From: Synergistaceae bacterium | Lineage (GTDB): Bacteria > Synergistota > Synergistia > Synergistales > Aminobacteriaceae | Direction of reading: 5' to 3' | Assembly (NCBI GenBank): GCA_017470485.1 | Contig: JAFUYQ010000020.1 | Location: 1-47,619, forward strand | Length of the DNA: 47,619 nt | Shown: positions 7,100 through 15,370 of the stretch, piece by piece | How the letters are laid out: every line of letters begins with the position of its first letter | Numbering within the stretch: the stretch's first letter is position 1 | Made by a program: the position numbers and the translations under genes | Notes under the pieces: model-generated | The model's input: only the letters and a program-made list of their open reading frames with translations | What the model was told of the DNA's origin: nothing | The model's database searches: none

Positions 7100-7933
7100 A
7101 TGCGCGAAAAGTTGACGATTATAACGCTCATTCTAGCGGCGTTTTTATTGCCTACGTTTGGAGCATACGGGGATACAGATGCTAATGCTAAACTTATTGA
7201 TGCCGCAAAGAGGGGAGATTATAAGACTGTAGAGGCATTACTGAAAGCAGGTGCGGATGTCAACGCTCAAAACGAATGGGGCTACGCAGCTTTAATGTTG
7301 GCGGCAAACACAGAAACAGTAGAAGTGCTCCTTAAGCACGGGGCTGATGTTAACGCTAAGTGCAATGGCGGCTATAGTACGGCTTTAAGTAATGAGGCAC
7401 AGTTTGGCAACACAGAAACAGTAGAAGCGCTCCTTAAGTATGGGGCTGATGTTAACGCTAAGTGCGATGACGGCAGGACGGCTTTGATGGAGGCGGCAGC
7501 GTTCGGCCACATAGAAACAGTGGAAGTGCTCCTTAAGTACGGGGCTGATGTTAACGCTAAGGACAAATACGGCGGGACGGCTTTAATGAATGCAAGCGGT
7601 TACGGCAATGCAAAAATCGTTAATATACTCATAGAAAACGGTGCTTACGTTAACGCTAGAGCTCATGGCGGTACTACAGCCCTTATGATTGCGGCGGGTG
7701 GTGTGAATGATGATAAAGCTTCAGAAACCGTCAGTATACTCATAGAGACAGGCGCACACATCAACACTAAGATAATAGATGGAGTGGACAAAGGCTGGAG
7801 TGCGGTCATGTTTGCAGAATTTCAAGGAAACACTAAGACGGTATCCATATTACGGAAGGCTGGTGCTCTTGGAAAGCTAACCCCAAAGCAGCGTGAGGAC
7901 TACAGACGTTATTTGCAAAGTAAACGCGGTTAA
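7100..7933 (+). CDS. Secreted ankyrin-repeat protein
   Basis: 277 residues from ATG 7100 (GGAGGA 9 nt upstream; an in-frame GTG at 7091 lies too close to that site). An N-terminal signal peptide (MREKLTIITLILAAFLLP, ending near GAYG) directs export. About seven ankyrin units follow from residue about 29 to 265, with the classic GADVNA turn and T-A-L-M helix motifs (for example TALMEAAAFGH, ETVEVLLKYGADVNAK). Unit 2 is short and unit 6 carries an insertion. Three units are nearly identical at DNA level (7310-7561). Ankyrin domains are protein-binding modules; the partner is unknown. The gene sits between the mgl terminator and a stray copy of the mglC tail, so it looks inserted or shuffled into the mgl-gal region. 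Confidence 0.85.
   Translation: MREKLTIITLILAAFLLPTFGAYGDTDANAKLIDAAKRGDYKTVEALLKAGADVNAQNEWGYAALMLAANTETVEVLLKHGADVNAKCNGGYSTALSNEAQFGNTETVEALLKYGADVNAKCDDGRTALMEAAAFGHIETVEVLLKYGADVNAKDKYGGTALMNASGYGNAKIVNILIENGAYVNARAHGGTTALMIAAGGVNDDKASETVSILIETGAHINTKIIDGVDKGWSAVMFAEFQGNTKTVSILRKAGALGKLTPKQREDYRRYLQSKRG
7310..7561 (+). repeat. Three near-identical 51-nt tracts inside the ankyrin gene
   Basis: The tracts at 7310-7360, 7412-7462 and 7511-7561 each encode (T/I)ETVE(V/A)LLK(H/Y)GADVNAK and differ by only a few bases, while the DNA between them is divergent. The spacing is 102 and 99 nt, one ankyrin unit. Such identity suggests recent unit duplication or gene conversion. Confidence 0.75.
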
Positions 7934-7936
7934 TGT

Positions 7937-7990
7937 GTAATCATCGCTGTAGCAGTGGCGATTGACCTGACGAAGTACCGCAAGAAGTAA
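7937..7990 (+). pseudogene. Orphan 3' end of a second mglC-type permease gene
   Basis: These 54 nt encode VIIAVAVAIDLTKYRKK and a stop, exactly the C-terminus of MglC (6978-7031). The two copies differ at five bases, all synonymous by eye (GCG/GCT, GTT/GTA, GCG/GCA, GTA/GTG, TTG/CTG). The purely synonymous pattern says the fragment came from a paralogue that was under protein-level selection, not from a recent simple duplication. It has no start codon and lies directly after the ankyrin stop. With the two mglB genes upstream, it suggests an ancestral duplicated mgl operon that was later collapsed. Confidence 0.8.
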
Positions 7991-8019
7991 TTTTCGTTCG
8001 ACAGGTGAAATAATTAATG

Positions 8020-8056
8020 CCCTCTGTCATAATACTTGGCAGAGGGAAATTTTTTT
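8020..8056 (+). terminator. Intrinsic terminator after the mglC remnant
   Basis: CCCTCTGTC (8020-8028), 9-nt loop, GGCAGAGGG (8038-8046), then AAATTTTTTT. It was probably the original terminator of the paralogous permease gene and now ends the ankyrin transcript. Confidence 0.8.
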
Positions 8057-8073
8057 AGGGAGTGAAAATAATC

Positions 8074-8304
8074 ATGATGTACACGTACACATTTGAGGTT
8101 GACGAGACGGACAAAAAATTCCTTGAGGCTTACGCTGAGGAAACAGGCGAGACTGTCGGCGACATGGCAAAAAGATTTGCACTTGAGGGGGGCGAGGACG
8201 TTATGGACGCTAGAGCCGCTGACAGAGCTTGGGCGGAATATCTTGCTGACCCCGTAACGTACACTCTTGATGAAGTAGAGAAAATGTTAGGATTAGCTTC
8301 ATGA
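8074..8304 (+). CDS. RelB-like / DUF6290-type antitoxin-like protein (no partner)
   Basis: 76 residues from the ATG at 8074, which follows AGGGAG by about 11 nt (the upstream GTG at 8062 overlaps that site). The pattern is that of small RelB/DUF6290 antitoxins: an N-terminal strand YTYTFEVDETDKKFLEAYAE, a helix-turn-helix stretch GETVGDMAKRFALEG (ribbon-helix-helix type), then a C-terminal toxin-neutralising motif WAEYLADPVTYTLDEVEKML. The DPVTYTLDEV signature is typical of the group. No RelE-like toxin gene lies next to it; the next gene is galK, 19 nt downstream. It is therefore either a solitary antitoxin or has been recruited as a regulator. Confidence 0.65.
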   Translation: MMYTYTFEVDETDKKFLEAYAEETGETVGDMAKRFALEGGEDVMDARAADRAWAEYLADPVTYTLDEVEKMLGLAS

Positions 8305-8323
8305 AACATAAGGAGGTTTAATC

Positions 8324-9514
8324 ATGATTGAGGAAATGTATGAAGTATTCGCAAAAATATTCGGCTCAGAATCAAACGCAGAGGCGTTCTTCTCGCCCGG
8401 ACGCGTAAACTTAATCGGCGAACACACCGACCATGAGGGCGGCTACGTCTTCCCCTGCGCTATTGATTTCGGGATTTACGCACTAGCTCAGAAAAACTCA
8501 CTCGGAAAATTACGGCTCTACTCAATGAATTTTGACGGTGATTACGACTCGGCTTTCGAGGTTTCTTATGACGACATCGCTCAGAAACTCGCAATCCCGC
8601 GCTCATGGGTCAATTACCCTCTGGGTGTCGTCAGCACCCTTAGAAAACACGGACATCAATTCCACGATGGCATTGACATTCTCTACAACGGCAACCTCCC
8701 CGACGGCGCAGGACTCTCATCATCGGCAGCACTCGAAGTCCTCACGGTCAGAATCTTCAGCGACCTTCTGGGCTTCGGGATTGATGGGGTTAAAGCAGCG
8801 TTATACTCGCAGGAGACTGAGAACAATTTTGTCGGAATGCGCTGCGGAATTATGGATCAGTTCGCCGTCAGCATGGGCAGAAAAAATCACGCAATTCTCC
8901 TCAACTGTTCCACCCTCGAATACTCTTACGCCCCGTTAAATCTCGGCACTTACAGACTCATCATCACTAACTCGAATGTCCCTCATTCCCTCGTTGAAAG
9001 CGAGTACAACCTCCGCCGCCAGCAGTGCGAGAACGCCCTCGCCGACATCAGAAAGCTCAAAGATGTTTCATGTCTCTGCGATTTGACGGTCGATGAACTC
9101 GATGAATTTTCCTTCGTTGTCAAAGACCCCGTGAATTTGCGCCGTGCCGTTCATGCTGTCAGAGAGAACGCAAGGGCGATAAGAGCCTCGAAAGCTCTCA
9201 GGGACGGAGACTTGGGAATGCTTGGTCTTCTGATGAATGCCTCTCACGTTTCACTAAGGGACAATTATGAGGTTACTGTTCCTGAACTCGATATTCTTGC
9301 CTCGCTTGCATGGGGTTTCGAGGGAGTTATGGGTTCGCGAATGACCGGAGGAGGATTCGGGGGCTGTACCGTGAGCATTGTTGAGGGTGAAAGAGTCAAT
9401 GCCTTCAAAGAGTATGTAGGCTCGGAATACGAACGCCTCACGGGGCGTAAGGCTTCATTCTACGAAACGGGCGTAACTGACGGGGCTGGAAAGATTAACG
9501 GCCCGGCAATGTAA
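8324..9514 (+). CDS. galK: Galactokinase
   Basis: 396 residues of the GHMP kinase family, the usual length for GalK. It phosphorylates galactose to galactose-1-phosphate, the first Leloir step, in the cytoplasm. Diagnostic motifs: GRVNLIGEHTDHEGGYVFP near the N-terminus (galactokinase signature), LPDGAGLSSSAALEV (ATP-binding GHMP motif), CGIMDQFAVSMGRKNHAILL with the catalytic Asp, and MTGGGFGGCTVSIV near the C-terminus. A perfect AAGGAGG precedes the ATG. galT and galE are not in this window. Placement a little downstream of the mgl transporter fits uptake followed by phosphorylation. Confidence 0.95.
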   Translation: MIEEMYEVFAKIFGSESNAEAFFSPGRVNLIGEHTDHEGGYVFPCAIDFGIYALAQKNSLGKLRLYSMNFDGDYDSAFEVSYDDIAQKLAIPRSWVNYPLGVVSTLRKHGHQFHDGIDILYNGNLPDGAGLSSSAALEVLTVRIFSDLLGFGIDGVKAALYSQETENNFVGMRCGIMDQFAVSMGRKNHAILLNCSTLEYSYAPLNLGTYRLIITNSNVPHSLVESEYNLRRQQCENALADIRKLKDVSCLCDLTVDELDEFSFVVKDPVNLRRAVHAVRENARAIRASKALRDGDLGMLGLLMNASHVSLRDNYEVTVPELDILASLAWGFEGVMGSRMTGGGFGGCTVSIVEGERVNAFKEYVGSEYERLTGRKASFYETGVTDGAGKINGPAM

Positions 9515-9559
9515 GACGTTTACGGCTATAATATTCCCAAAAAGGAGTGATTATGAATT

Positions 9560-10201
9560 ATGATATTTGAGCAGTTCCGCAAAATCGGAATAATACCCGT
9601 TATCGCAATAGACAGCCCGAAAAATTCAGCTCCTCTCGCTGAAACCCTCAGCAAAAACGGACTCCCCTGCGCCGAAATCACATTCAGAACTCCGGCCGCT
9701 GAAGAGTCTATCCGTATTATGTCCCGTGAATTTCCCGACATGCTCATCGGTGCAGGTACTGTCCTTACGATTGAACAGGCTGACCGCGCTATGAATGCAG
9801 GCGCAAAGTTCATCGTCAGTCCGGGCATTAACCCCAAAATCGTACAATACTGCATTGATAACTGCATTCCTGTAACTCCGGGCACAGTTACGCCGACCGA
9901 AATGGAAACAGCCCTAGAACTTGGACTGGAGGTCGTAAAATTCTTTCCTGCCGAACCTGCCGGAGGTCTTGCAATGATTAAGGCGGCGGCGGAAGATTTT
10001 ACCGAGCTTAAATTCATGCCCTCAGGCGGAATTAACGCCGTGAACGTCCGCGAATATCTTTCATATGACAGGGTTATAGCGTGCGGAGGGAACTGGTTTG
10101 CGGACAGTGATATGATTTCGTCCGGCGAGTGGGATAAAATTGCATTGCTCGTAAAGGAAGCAGCTAATATCGTAAAAGAAGTGAGGAGTGTTAAGCACTA
10201 A
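9560..10201 (+). CDS. eda: KDPG/KDPGal-type aldolase
   Basis: 213 residues, class I aldolase TIM barrel that cleaves 2-keto-3-deoxy-6-phosphogluconate (or the galactonate analogue) to pyruvate and glyceraldehyde-3-phosphate. Key residues are visible: Glu39 and Arg43 in AEITFRT, GAGTVLT for phosphate/pyruvate contacts, and the Schiff-base Lys127 in VVKFFPAEPAGG. AAAGGAGTGA lies about 10 nt upstream of ATG 9560; a five-codon ORF starting at 9553 overlaps it and is ignored. Whether the substrate is the gluco or the galacto form cannot be decided by eye; the galK neighbour makes either reasonable. The next gene begins directly after its TAA. Confidence 0.88.
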   Translation: MIFEQFRKIGIIPVIAIDSPKNSAPLAETLSKNGLPCAEITFRTPAAEESIRIMSREFPDMLIGAGTVLTIEQADRAMNAGAKFIVSPGINPKIVQYCIDNCIPVTPGTVTPTEMETALELGLEVVKFFPAEPAGGLAMIKAAAEDFTELKFMPSGGINAVNVREYLSYDRVIACGGNWFADSDMISSGEWDKIALLVKEAANIVKEVRSVKH

Positions 10202-10516
10202 ATGGAAAACGGAATAATTCAGGAAATCACAACGGCATTGGATTTGAAGAACGGCGAGAACATCATAGCCCTTGACCTAAAGGATAAAGGCGGCCTCGCT
10301 GATGCTTTTGTTCTTGCGACAGGGAACTCTGAGACTCACATGAAGACTCTTTCTGAGACTGCGGAGGAAGTTTTGGTGAAGTCAGGAAGAAAATGCAGGG
10401 TTGAGGGCGAACATAGTTTGAACTGGAGGCTTCTTGACGGCGGAGATGTGGTAGTTCACATTTTCAGCCACAAGGGACGCGATTTCTACAGGCTCGAAAG
10501 ACTCTGGGAAGAATAA
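10202..10516 (+). CDS. rsfS: Ribosomal silencing factor RsfS
   Basis: 104 residues of the RsfS/Iojap (DUF143) family, which binds ribosomal protein uL14 and blocks subunit joining when nutrients are scarce. Family motifs seen: ENIIALDLKDKGGLADAFVL, ATGNSETHMKTLSE, and the terminal WRLLDGGDVVVHIFSHKGRD followed by FYRLERLWEE. The ATG follows immediately after the TAA of the aldolase gene, so it is likely translated by coupling. The usual nadD neighbour is absent. Confidence 0.93.
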   Translation: MENGIIQEITTALDLKNGENIIALDLKDKGGLADAFVLATGNSETHMKTLSETAEEVLVKSGRKCRVEGEHSLNWRLLDGGDVVVHIFSHKGRDFYRLERLWEE

Positions 10517-10522
10517 AAATTA

Positions 10523-10554
10523 TCCCCTCTCATTAACGGGAGGGGAATTTTTTT
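10523..10554. terminator. Bidirectional terminator between rsfS and topA
   Basis: TCCCCTCTC (10523-10531), loop ATTAAC, GGGAGGGGA (10538-10546), then ATTTTTTTG on the plus strand and TAATTTTTA on the minus strand. It can serve both convergent genes. Confidence 0.8.
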
Positions 10555-10557
10555 GCT

Positions 10558-12843
10558 TCATTCATTTATGGCCGACTCGGCTTCAGCTTTGTACTTGCAC
10601 TTCGCGCAGAACACTGTTGAGCCTCTGACGTACAAATCCTCGCCGCATTCGGGGCATTTTTCGCCTGCCGGTTTGTTCCACGCAACGTAATCACAGTCAG
10701 GGTAACGCGAACAGCCGTAGAACGTTCTTCCCTTCTTGCTCTTCCGCTTAACGATGTCGCCCTCTCCGCACTTCGGACACTTAACGCCTATTTTGCTGAG
10801 AATAGGACGGGTATACCTGCATTCAGGATAGTTTGAACACGCTATGAACTCCCCGAACCTTCCGCGCTTCTTCACTAGGTCATGGCCGCATTCGGGGCAT
10901 TTCTCGCCGATAGGTTCAGGCGCAGGCAACGGAACTTTCGGAGCGTCCTCAGCCTCAGAAAGCGTAACCGAAAACTCCCCCCAGAACTCCCCGACTACAT
11001 CAAGCCATTTCCTAGCGGCCTCCTCAACTTCATCGAGTTCCTTCTCCATTTGAGCCGTGAAACCTGCGTCAACGATTGACGATAGGTCTTTACGATTGAA
11101 GTAGTGCGCCAGAAATTCATCAACGGTCAGCCCCAGCGAAGTCGGGTAAAATCTCCGTTCCTCGTTCTTCTCAATGTAGCCGCGAAGTTCAAGAGTTCCT
11201 GCAATCGTGGCGTAAGTTGACGGACGGCCAACGCCGTTTTCCTCAAGCGTCTTTATCAATCCTGCCTCTGAGTAACGTGCAGGCGGCTTAGTGTATTTCT
11301 TCTCGCTCTGAACGTCCAAAAGTTCAAGCGTCTCGCCCTCGTTAATTTTCTCAAGCTCTGTTCCCTTCAGGTCAAGCGGCCACAAAATACTCCACCCGTC
11401 AAAAATTAACGTCTCGCCTTCCTGTTTAAGACCTACTCGCCCTGCGTCAGCTTTGAGGGTTGACTTCGCTGTTACGGCAGGGGTCATCTGACTCGCCGTG
11501 AAACGCCTCCAGATTAATGAATAGAGTTTTAGCTGTTCAGGATTGAGCGCACCTTCGAGGGATTCGGGAGTTAGTGTTATGTCGGTTGGCCTTATAGCCT
11601 CGTGAGCGTCCTGAATTTTGGCCTTGCTAGATGAGCCGTATATGTTCGGTTTTTCGGGGAGGTAATCTTTGCTGTAGTTCGCACCGATGAACGAACGGCA
11701 TGAAGCTATCGCCTCGTCAGAAATTCTGAGGCTGTCGGTTCTCATGTAGGTTATGAGTCCGATATGCCCGCGTCCCGGAATGTTAAGCCCCTCGTAAAGT
11801 GCCTGAGCAATCCTCATTGTGTGCGCCGGTACAAAGCTGAGTTTCCTTGAGGCCTCCTGCTGAAGCGTGCTTGTCCTGAACGGTGCTGGTGCTGAATGCG
11901 GACTCGTCTTCGATTTGAACTCGCGGACTGTTATTCTGTTGGCTTTGATCTCGGCGATAATCTCGTCTGCTTTCTCCTCAGTGTTTATCAGGAGAGGCAG
12001 AGTACCCTTCATGAGGGATTTACCGTCGAGCTTGTAGGCTTTAAGCTCGTAGAGTCTCGCGTCATTCTCGGCCTTCGCGGTAATGACATAGTACGGGTCA
12101 GGGATAAACGCCTGAATTTCGCGCTCCCTTTCGCAGATGATGTTGAGCGCGACAGATTGCACTCTTCCGGCGGAGAGGCCGTAACGTATTTTCTTCCAGA
12201 GCAGAGGGCTTAATGTGTAGCCGACTAACCTGTCTAAAATTCGTCTGGCCTGCTGTGCGTCGACTTTGTTGAGGTCAATGTAGTCAGGGTTCTGAACGGC
12301 AGCTTTAACGGCATTTTCGGTGATTTCGTAGAAACGCACTCTGCATTTTTCGGAGCGGTCAACTCCCAGAATGTCGGCCAAATGCCACGCAATAGCTTCG
12401 CCCTCGCGGTCGGGGTCGGAAGCAAGGAGGATATTTTTTGCTGATGAAGCGAGTTTGAGAAGTTCATTCTTGAGGGCTGCCTTGCCTTTAACGAGTATGT
12501 ATTCGGGCGCGAAGTCATGCTCAATGTCGATAGCGAGACGGCTTTTCGGAAGGTCTTTCATGTGTCCTTTGCTGGAACGGACGATGTAATTTTTTCCGAG
12601 CATGTTCGAGAGCGTGGCAGCTTTTGAGGGCGACTCAACGATGATTAAAGTCCTGCTTTTTTCGGAGGAAGACAGGACTGATTTTTTCTTGGCGGTTGAC
12701 GGAGATTTTTTGACTGCTGATTTTTTTGCAGTTTTTGACGGTGCTTTTGTCTTAGCGGTTTTCGATGATGTTTTAGTTTTTTTAGTGTCCTCTTTTTTAG
12801 TTGAGGCTGATTTTTTTACAGGTGAAATCTTAATTACCCCCAT
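10558..12843 (-). CDS. topA: DNA topoisomerase I
   Basis: 761 residues of type IA topoisomerase, relaxing negative supercoils through a 5'-phosphotyrosine intermediate. The Toprim domain begins near residue 64 (LIIVESPSKA with Glu70; ASDPDREGEA at 141-150). The catalytic tyrosine is Tyr366 in LITYMRTDS. The C-terminus carries three zinc-ribbon modules with paired CPxC motifs (EKCPECG, VKCPKCG, EKCPECG). Unusual is a 60-residue N-terminal extension made almost entirely of Lys, Ser, Thr and Ala, which looks like a disordered DNA-binding tail. The start at 12843 follows GGGGGTAATT-type context; a later start near the Toprim domain cannot be excluded. Confidence 0.95.
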   Translation of the reverse strand: MGVIKISPVKKSASTKKEDTKKTKTSSKTAKTKAPSKTAKKSAVKKSPSTAKKKSVLSSSEKSRTLIIVESPSKAATLSNMLGKNYIVRSSKGHMKDLPKSRLAIDIEHDFAPEYILVKGKAALKNELLKLASSAKNILLASDPDREGEAIAWHLADILGVDRSEKCRVRFYEITENAVKAAVQNPDYIDLNKVDAQQARRILDRLVGYTLSPLLWKKIRYGLSAGRVQSVALNIICEREREIQAFIPDPYYVITAKAENDARLYELKAYKLDGKSLMKGTLPLLINTEEKADEIIAEIKANRITVREFKSKTSPHSAPAPFRTSTLQQEASRKLSFVPAHTMRIAQALYEGLNIPGRGHIGLITYMRTDSLRISDEAIASCRSFIGANYSKDYLPEKPNIYGSSSKAKIQDAHEAIRPTDITLTPESLEGALNPEQLKLYSLIWRRFTASQMTPAVTAKSTLKADAGRVGLKQEGETLIFDGWSILWPLDLKGTELEKINEGETLELLDVQSEKKYTKPPARYSEAGLIKTLEENGVGRPSTYATIAGTLELRGYIEKNEERRFYPTSLGLTVDEFLAHYFNRKDLSSIVDAGFTAQMEKELDEVEEAARKWLDVVGEFWGEFSVTLSEAEDAPKVPLPAPEPIGEKCPECGHDLVKKRGRFGEFIACSNYPECRYTRPILSKIGVKCPKCGEGDIVKRKSKKGRTFYGCSRYPDCDYVAWNKPAGEKCPECGEDLYVRGSTVFCAKCKYKAEAESAINE

Positions 12844-12943
12844 TTATATTTTTAGACAGGCTGACATTAACTATAAAGTTTCAGATTTTATAGATTATAA
12901 AGCATAACCCGCAGCTTTCTTCCATAAATTAGAGCATGAAACT

Positions 12944-15286
12944 CTAAATCATCATCAGCAGAATCAATCTTGTAATCAGCGCGGCAAACCATGCAATGAC
13001 GCACTGCCATATTATTACCCCGACAGCCCAGAGCGTTCTGGTCTCTCTTCGGATTGACGCAACAGCGGCGGCGCAGGGAGTGTAAAGCAGGCTGAACACT
13101 AACAATGACGCAGCCGAGACGGACGATAATACTGAGTTCACATTGCCGCCGAAAAGAACATTAAGGCTTGAAACAACGCTTTCCTTCGCGAGGAAACCGC
13201 TTATCAGTGAGGTGCATATCCTCCAGTCGCCGAGTCCCAACGGCTTGAAAAGAGGCACTAACATTCCTGAGACTGCCGCCAGAATACTCTCGTCGGAGCT
13301 TTCAGCAATGTTGAAATGGAAATCGAACGTCTGCAAGAACCATATCACTACCGTTGCAATTAGTATCACTGAGAACGCGCGCTGTAAGAAATCTTTAGCC
13401 TTCTCCCACATCAGCATAAGGACATTTCTTGCGCCGGGCATTCTGTAATTCGGAAGCTCCATTACGAACGGGACTGCCTCGCCTTTGAACAGAGTGTTCT
13501 TGTAGAGCAGAGCAACTAAAATCCCTATCACTATCCCCAGAACGTAAAGCCCCGTCATTATCAATCCGCTGTGTTTCGGGAAGAATGCGTCAACGAAGAA
13601 AGCGTAAATCGGAAGTTTAGCGGTGCAGCTCATGAACGGCGTGAGGAGAATCGTCATTCTTCTGTCGCGCTCGCTGGGGAGAGTACGGGTTGACATTACG
13701 GCAGGGACGGTACAGCCGAAACCTATCAGCATGGGGACAATGCTTCGCCCTGAGAGGCCGATTTTACGGAGCAGCTTGTCCATGAAGAAAGCAACTCTTG
13801 CCGTGTAACCGCTGTCCTCAAGAATCGAGAGGAAGAAGAACAATGTTACGATTATTGGGAGGAATGAAAGAACGCTTCCGATACCTGCGAAAATACCTTC
13901 GGTTACGAACTTGTGAATGATATTATTCACTCCTTCATTCGTCAAAAATACGTCAGTGTACTCGGTCAGAGCCTCAATCCATTCTTCGAGTATGCCCTGA
14001 AAATACGCGCCTATTACCTCGAAAGTGAGCCAGAAAATTCCGGCCATGACCGCAATGAACAAGGGGATAGCCGTATATTTACCCGTTAAAATGCTGTCGA
14101 GCCTCTGGCTTCGTAAATGCTCCCTGCTTTCTTTGGGCTTGACGACCGACTGAGCGCAGACCTTCTCAATGAATGAGAATCTCATGTCGGCCATAGCGGC
14201 GTTGCGGTCTAAGCCTCGTTCCTTCTCCATTTGAATGATTATGTGTTCGAGCATTTCTTTTTCATTCTGTTCGAGGTTGAGACGCTGAAGGATTAACGAG
14301 TCGTTTTCGATGACTTTGCTTGCCGCGAATCTCAAGGGTAAACCTGCGCGCTGTGCATGGTCTTCGATGAGGTGAGAGATTGCGTGGATTGCTCTGTGAA
14401 CGGCACCGCCGTGATCGTTTTCGCCGCAGAAATCCAAGCGTGATGGCCTTTCCTGATACTTAGCGATGTGAACGGCGTGATGGATAAGTTCTTCAATGCC
14501 GTTGTTCTTCAGTGCCGAAATCGGAACGACAGGTACGCCGAGCATTGCTTCCATTCGGTTAATGTCAACAGTACCGCCGTTGCCGCTCAATTCGTCCATC
14601 ATGTTGAGGGCTATGACGGTAGGTATTTGCATTTCGAGGAGCTGAACGGTCAAATATAAATTTCGTTCAATGTTCGTCGCGTCAACGATGTTGATAACGG
14701 CCTTAGGCTTTTCGTTGAGAATGAAGTTGCGTGAGACGATTTCCTCGCCGCTGTAAGGGGACATCGAGTAAATGCCCGGCAAATCGGTGATGAGTGTGTC
14801 ATTGTGTCCGCGAATCACGCCGTCTTTGCGGTCAACGGTAACGCCCGGAAAATTACCAACTCTCTGAGCTGCGCCCGTAAGCTGATTGAACAGAGTAGTT
14901 TTGCCTGAGTTCTGATTTCCTGCGAGGGCAAAAGTTAATACAGTGCCTTCGGGAAGTGGGTGAGCTTCGCTTGCGATGTGATATTTACCTTCCTCGCCGA
15001 GTCCCGGGTGTTCAATGGCGGTGTGAAGTGCCGAGATGAAATTTTCGGCAGTCTCGGTGTCGTGCGAAGGGGTGATGGTGATTCGTGAAGCGTCTTCGGC
15101 TCTGAGCGTGAGTTCGTAGTCATGTATCCTGAACTCTAAGGGATCTCCCATTGGAGCGGGGCGGATCATTTTGAGTTTTGCGCCGGGAATTATGCCCATG
15201 TCGAGGAGGTGCTGGCGTAAGTGTCCTGTGCCTCCGACAGTTTCAATGACTGCGGACTTGCCTTCTTCAAGTTCTTCGAGTGTCAA
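12944..15286 (-). CDS. feoB: Ferrous iron transporter, FeoA-FeoB fusion
   Basis: 780 residues. Residues 1-75 form an SH3-like FeoA domain (GTGHLRQHLLDMGIIPGAKL, DPLEFRIHDYELTLR). A GTPase domain follows with G1 GNQNSGKTT, G2 FPGVTVDRKDG, G3 DLPGIYS and G4 NMMDE, then a guanine-dissociation-inhibitor-like helical region, then a polytopic membrane domain with the FeoB gates (SGRSIVPMLIGFGCTVPAV and FMSCTAKLPIYAFF). It imports Fe(II) across the inner membrane. The start is TTG at 15286, supported by AAGGAG 9 nt upstream. The fusion of FeoA to FeoB is known in several lineages. No FeoC is seen. Confidence 0.95.
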   Translation of the reverse strand: MTLEELEEGKSAVIETVGGTGHLRQHLLDMGIIPGAKLKMIRPAPMGDPLEFRIHDYELTLRAEDASRITITPSHDTETAENFISALHTAIEHPGLGEEGKYHIASEAHPLPEGTVLTFALAGNQNSGKTTLFNQLTGAAQRVGNFPGVTVDRKDGVIRGHNDTLITDLPGIYSMSPYSGEEIVSRNFILNEKPKAVINIVDATNIERNLYLTVQLLEMQIPTVIALNMMDELSGNGGTVDINRMEAMLGVPVVPISALKNNGIEELIHHAVHIAKYQERPSRLDFCGENDHGGAVHRAIHAISHLIEDHAQRAGLPLRFAASKVIENDSLILQRLNLEQNEKEMLEHIIIQMEKERGLDRNAAMADMRFSFIEKVCAQSVVKPKESREHLRSQRLDSILTGKYTAIPLFIAVMAGIFWLTFEVIGAYFQGILEEWIEALTEYTDVFLTNEGVNNIIHKFVTEGIFAGIGSVLSFLPIIVTLFFFLSILEDSGYTARVAFFMDKLLRKIGLSGRSIVPMLIGFGCTVPAVMSTRTLPSERDRRMTILLTPFMSCTAKLPIYAFFVDAFFPKHSGLIMTGLYVLGIVIGILVALLYKNTLFKGEAVPFVMELPNYRMPGARNVLMLMWEKAKDFLQRAFSVILIATVVIWFLQTFDFHFNIAESSDESILAAVSGMLVPLFKPLGLGDWRICTSLISGFLAKESVVSSLNVLFGGNVNSVLSSVSAASLLVFSLLYTPCAAAVASIRRETRTLWAVGVIIWQCVIAWFAALITRLILLMMI

Positions 15287-15322
15287 ATTATTATCTCCTT
15301 TTCTAATCGTAATGACTGTATA

Positions 15323-15352
15323 ATACTACGCTGATATTAAAATTGTAATCAA
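15323..15352 (-). promoter_or_regulatory. Possible feoB promoter
   Basis: On the minus strand, TTGATT (15352-15347), an 18-nt spacer, then TAGTAT (15328-15323). No convincing Fur box was recognised in the short feoB-cobJ gap. Confidence 0.3.
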
Positions 15353-15370
15353 TGAAGCGATGAGGCCGAA

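Noticed and set aside
7310..7561. Regular near-identical repeats resembling a CRISPR array
   Set aside because: Tracts are in frame with conserved ankyrin motifs and the spacers code for the rest of each unit; no cas genes are present.
9526..10017. Long minus-strand open frame opposite the aldolase gene
   Set aside because: It is antisense to a well-conserved aldolase, has no family motif and no ribosome site.
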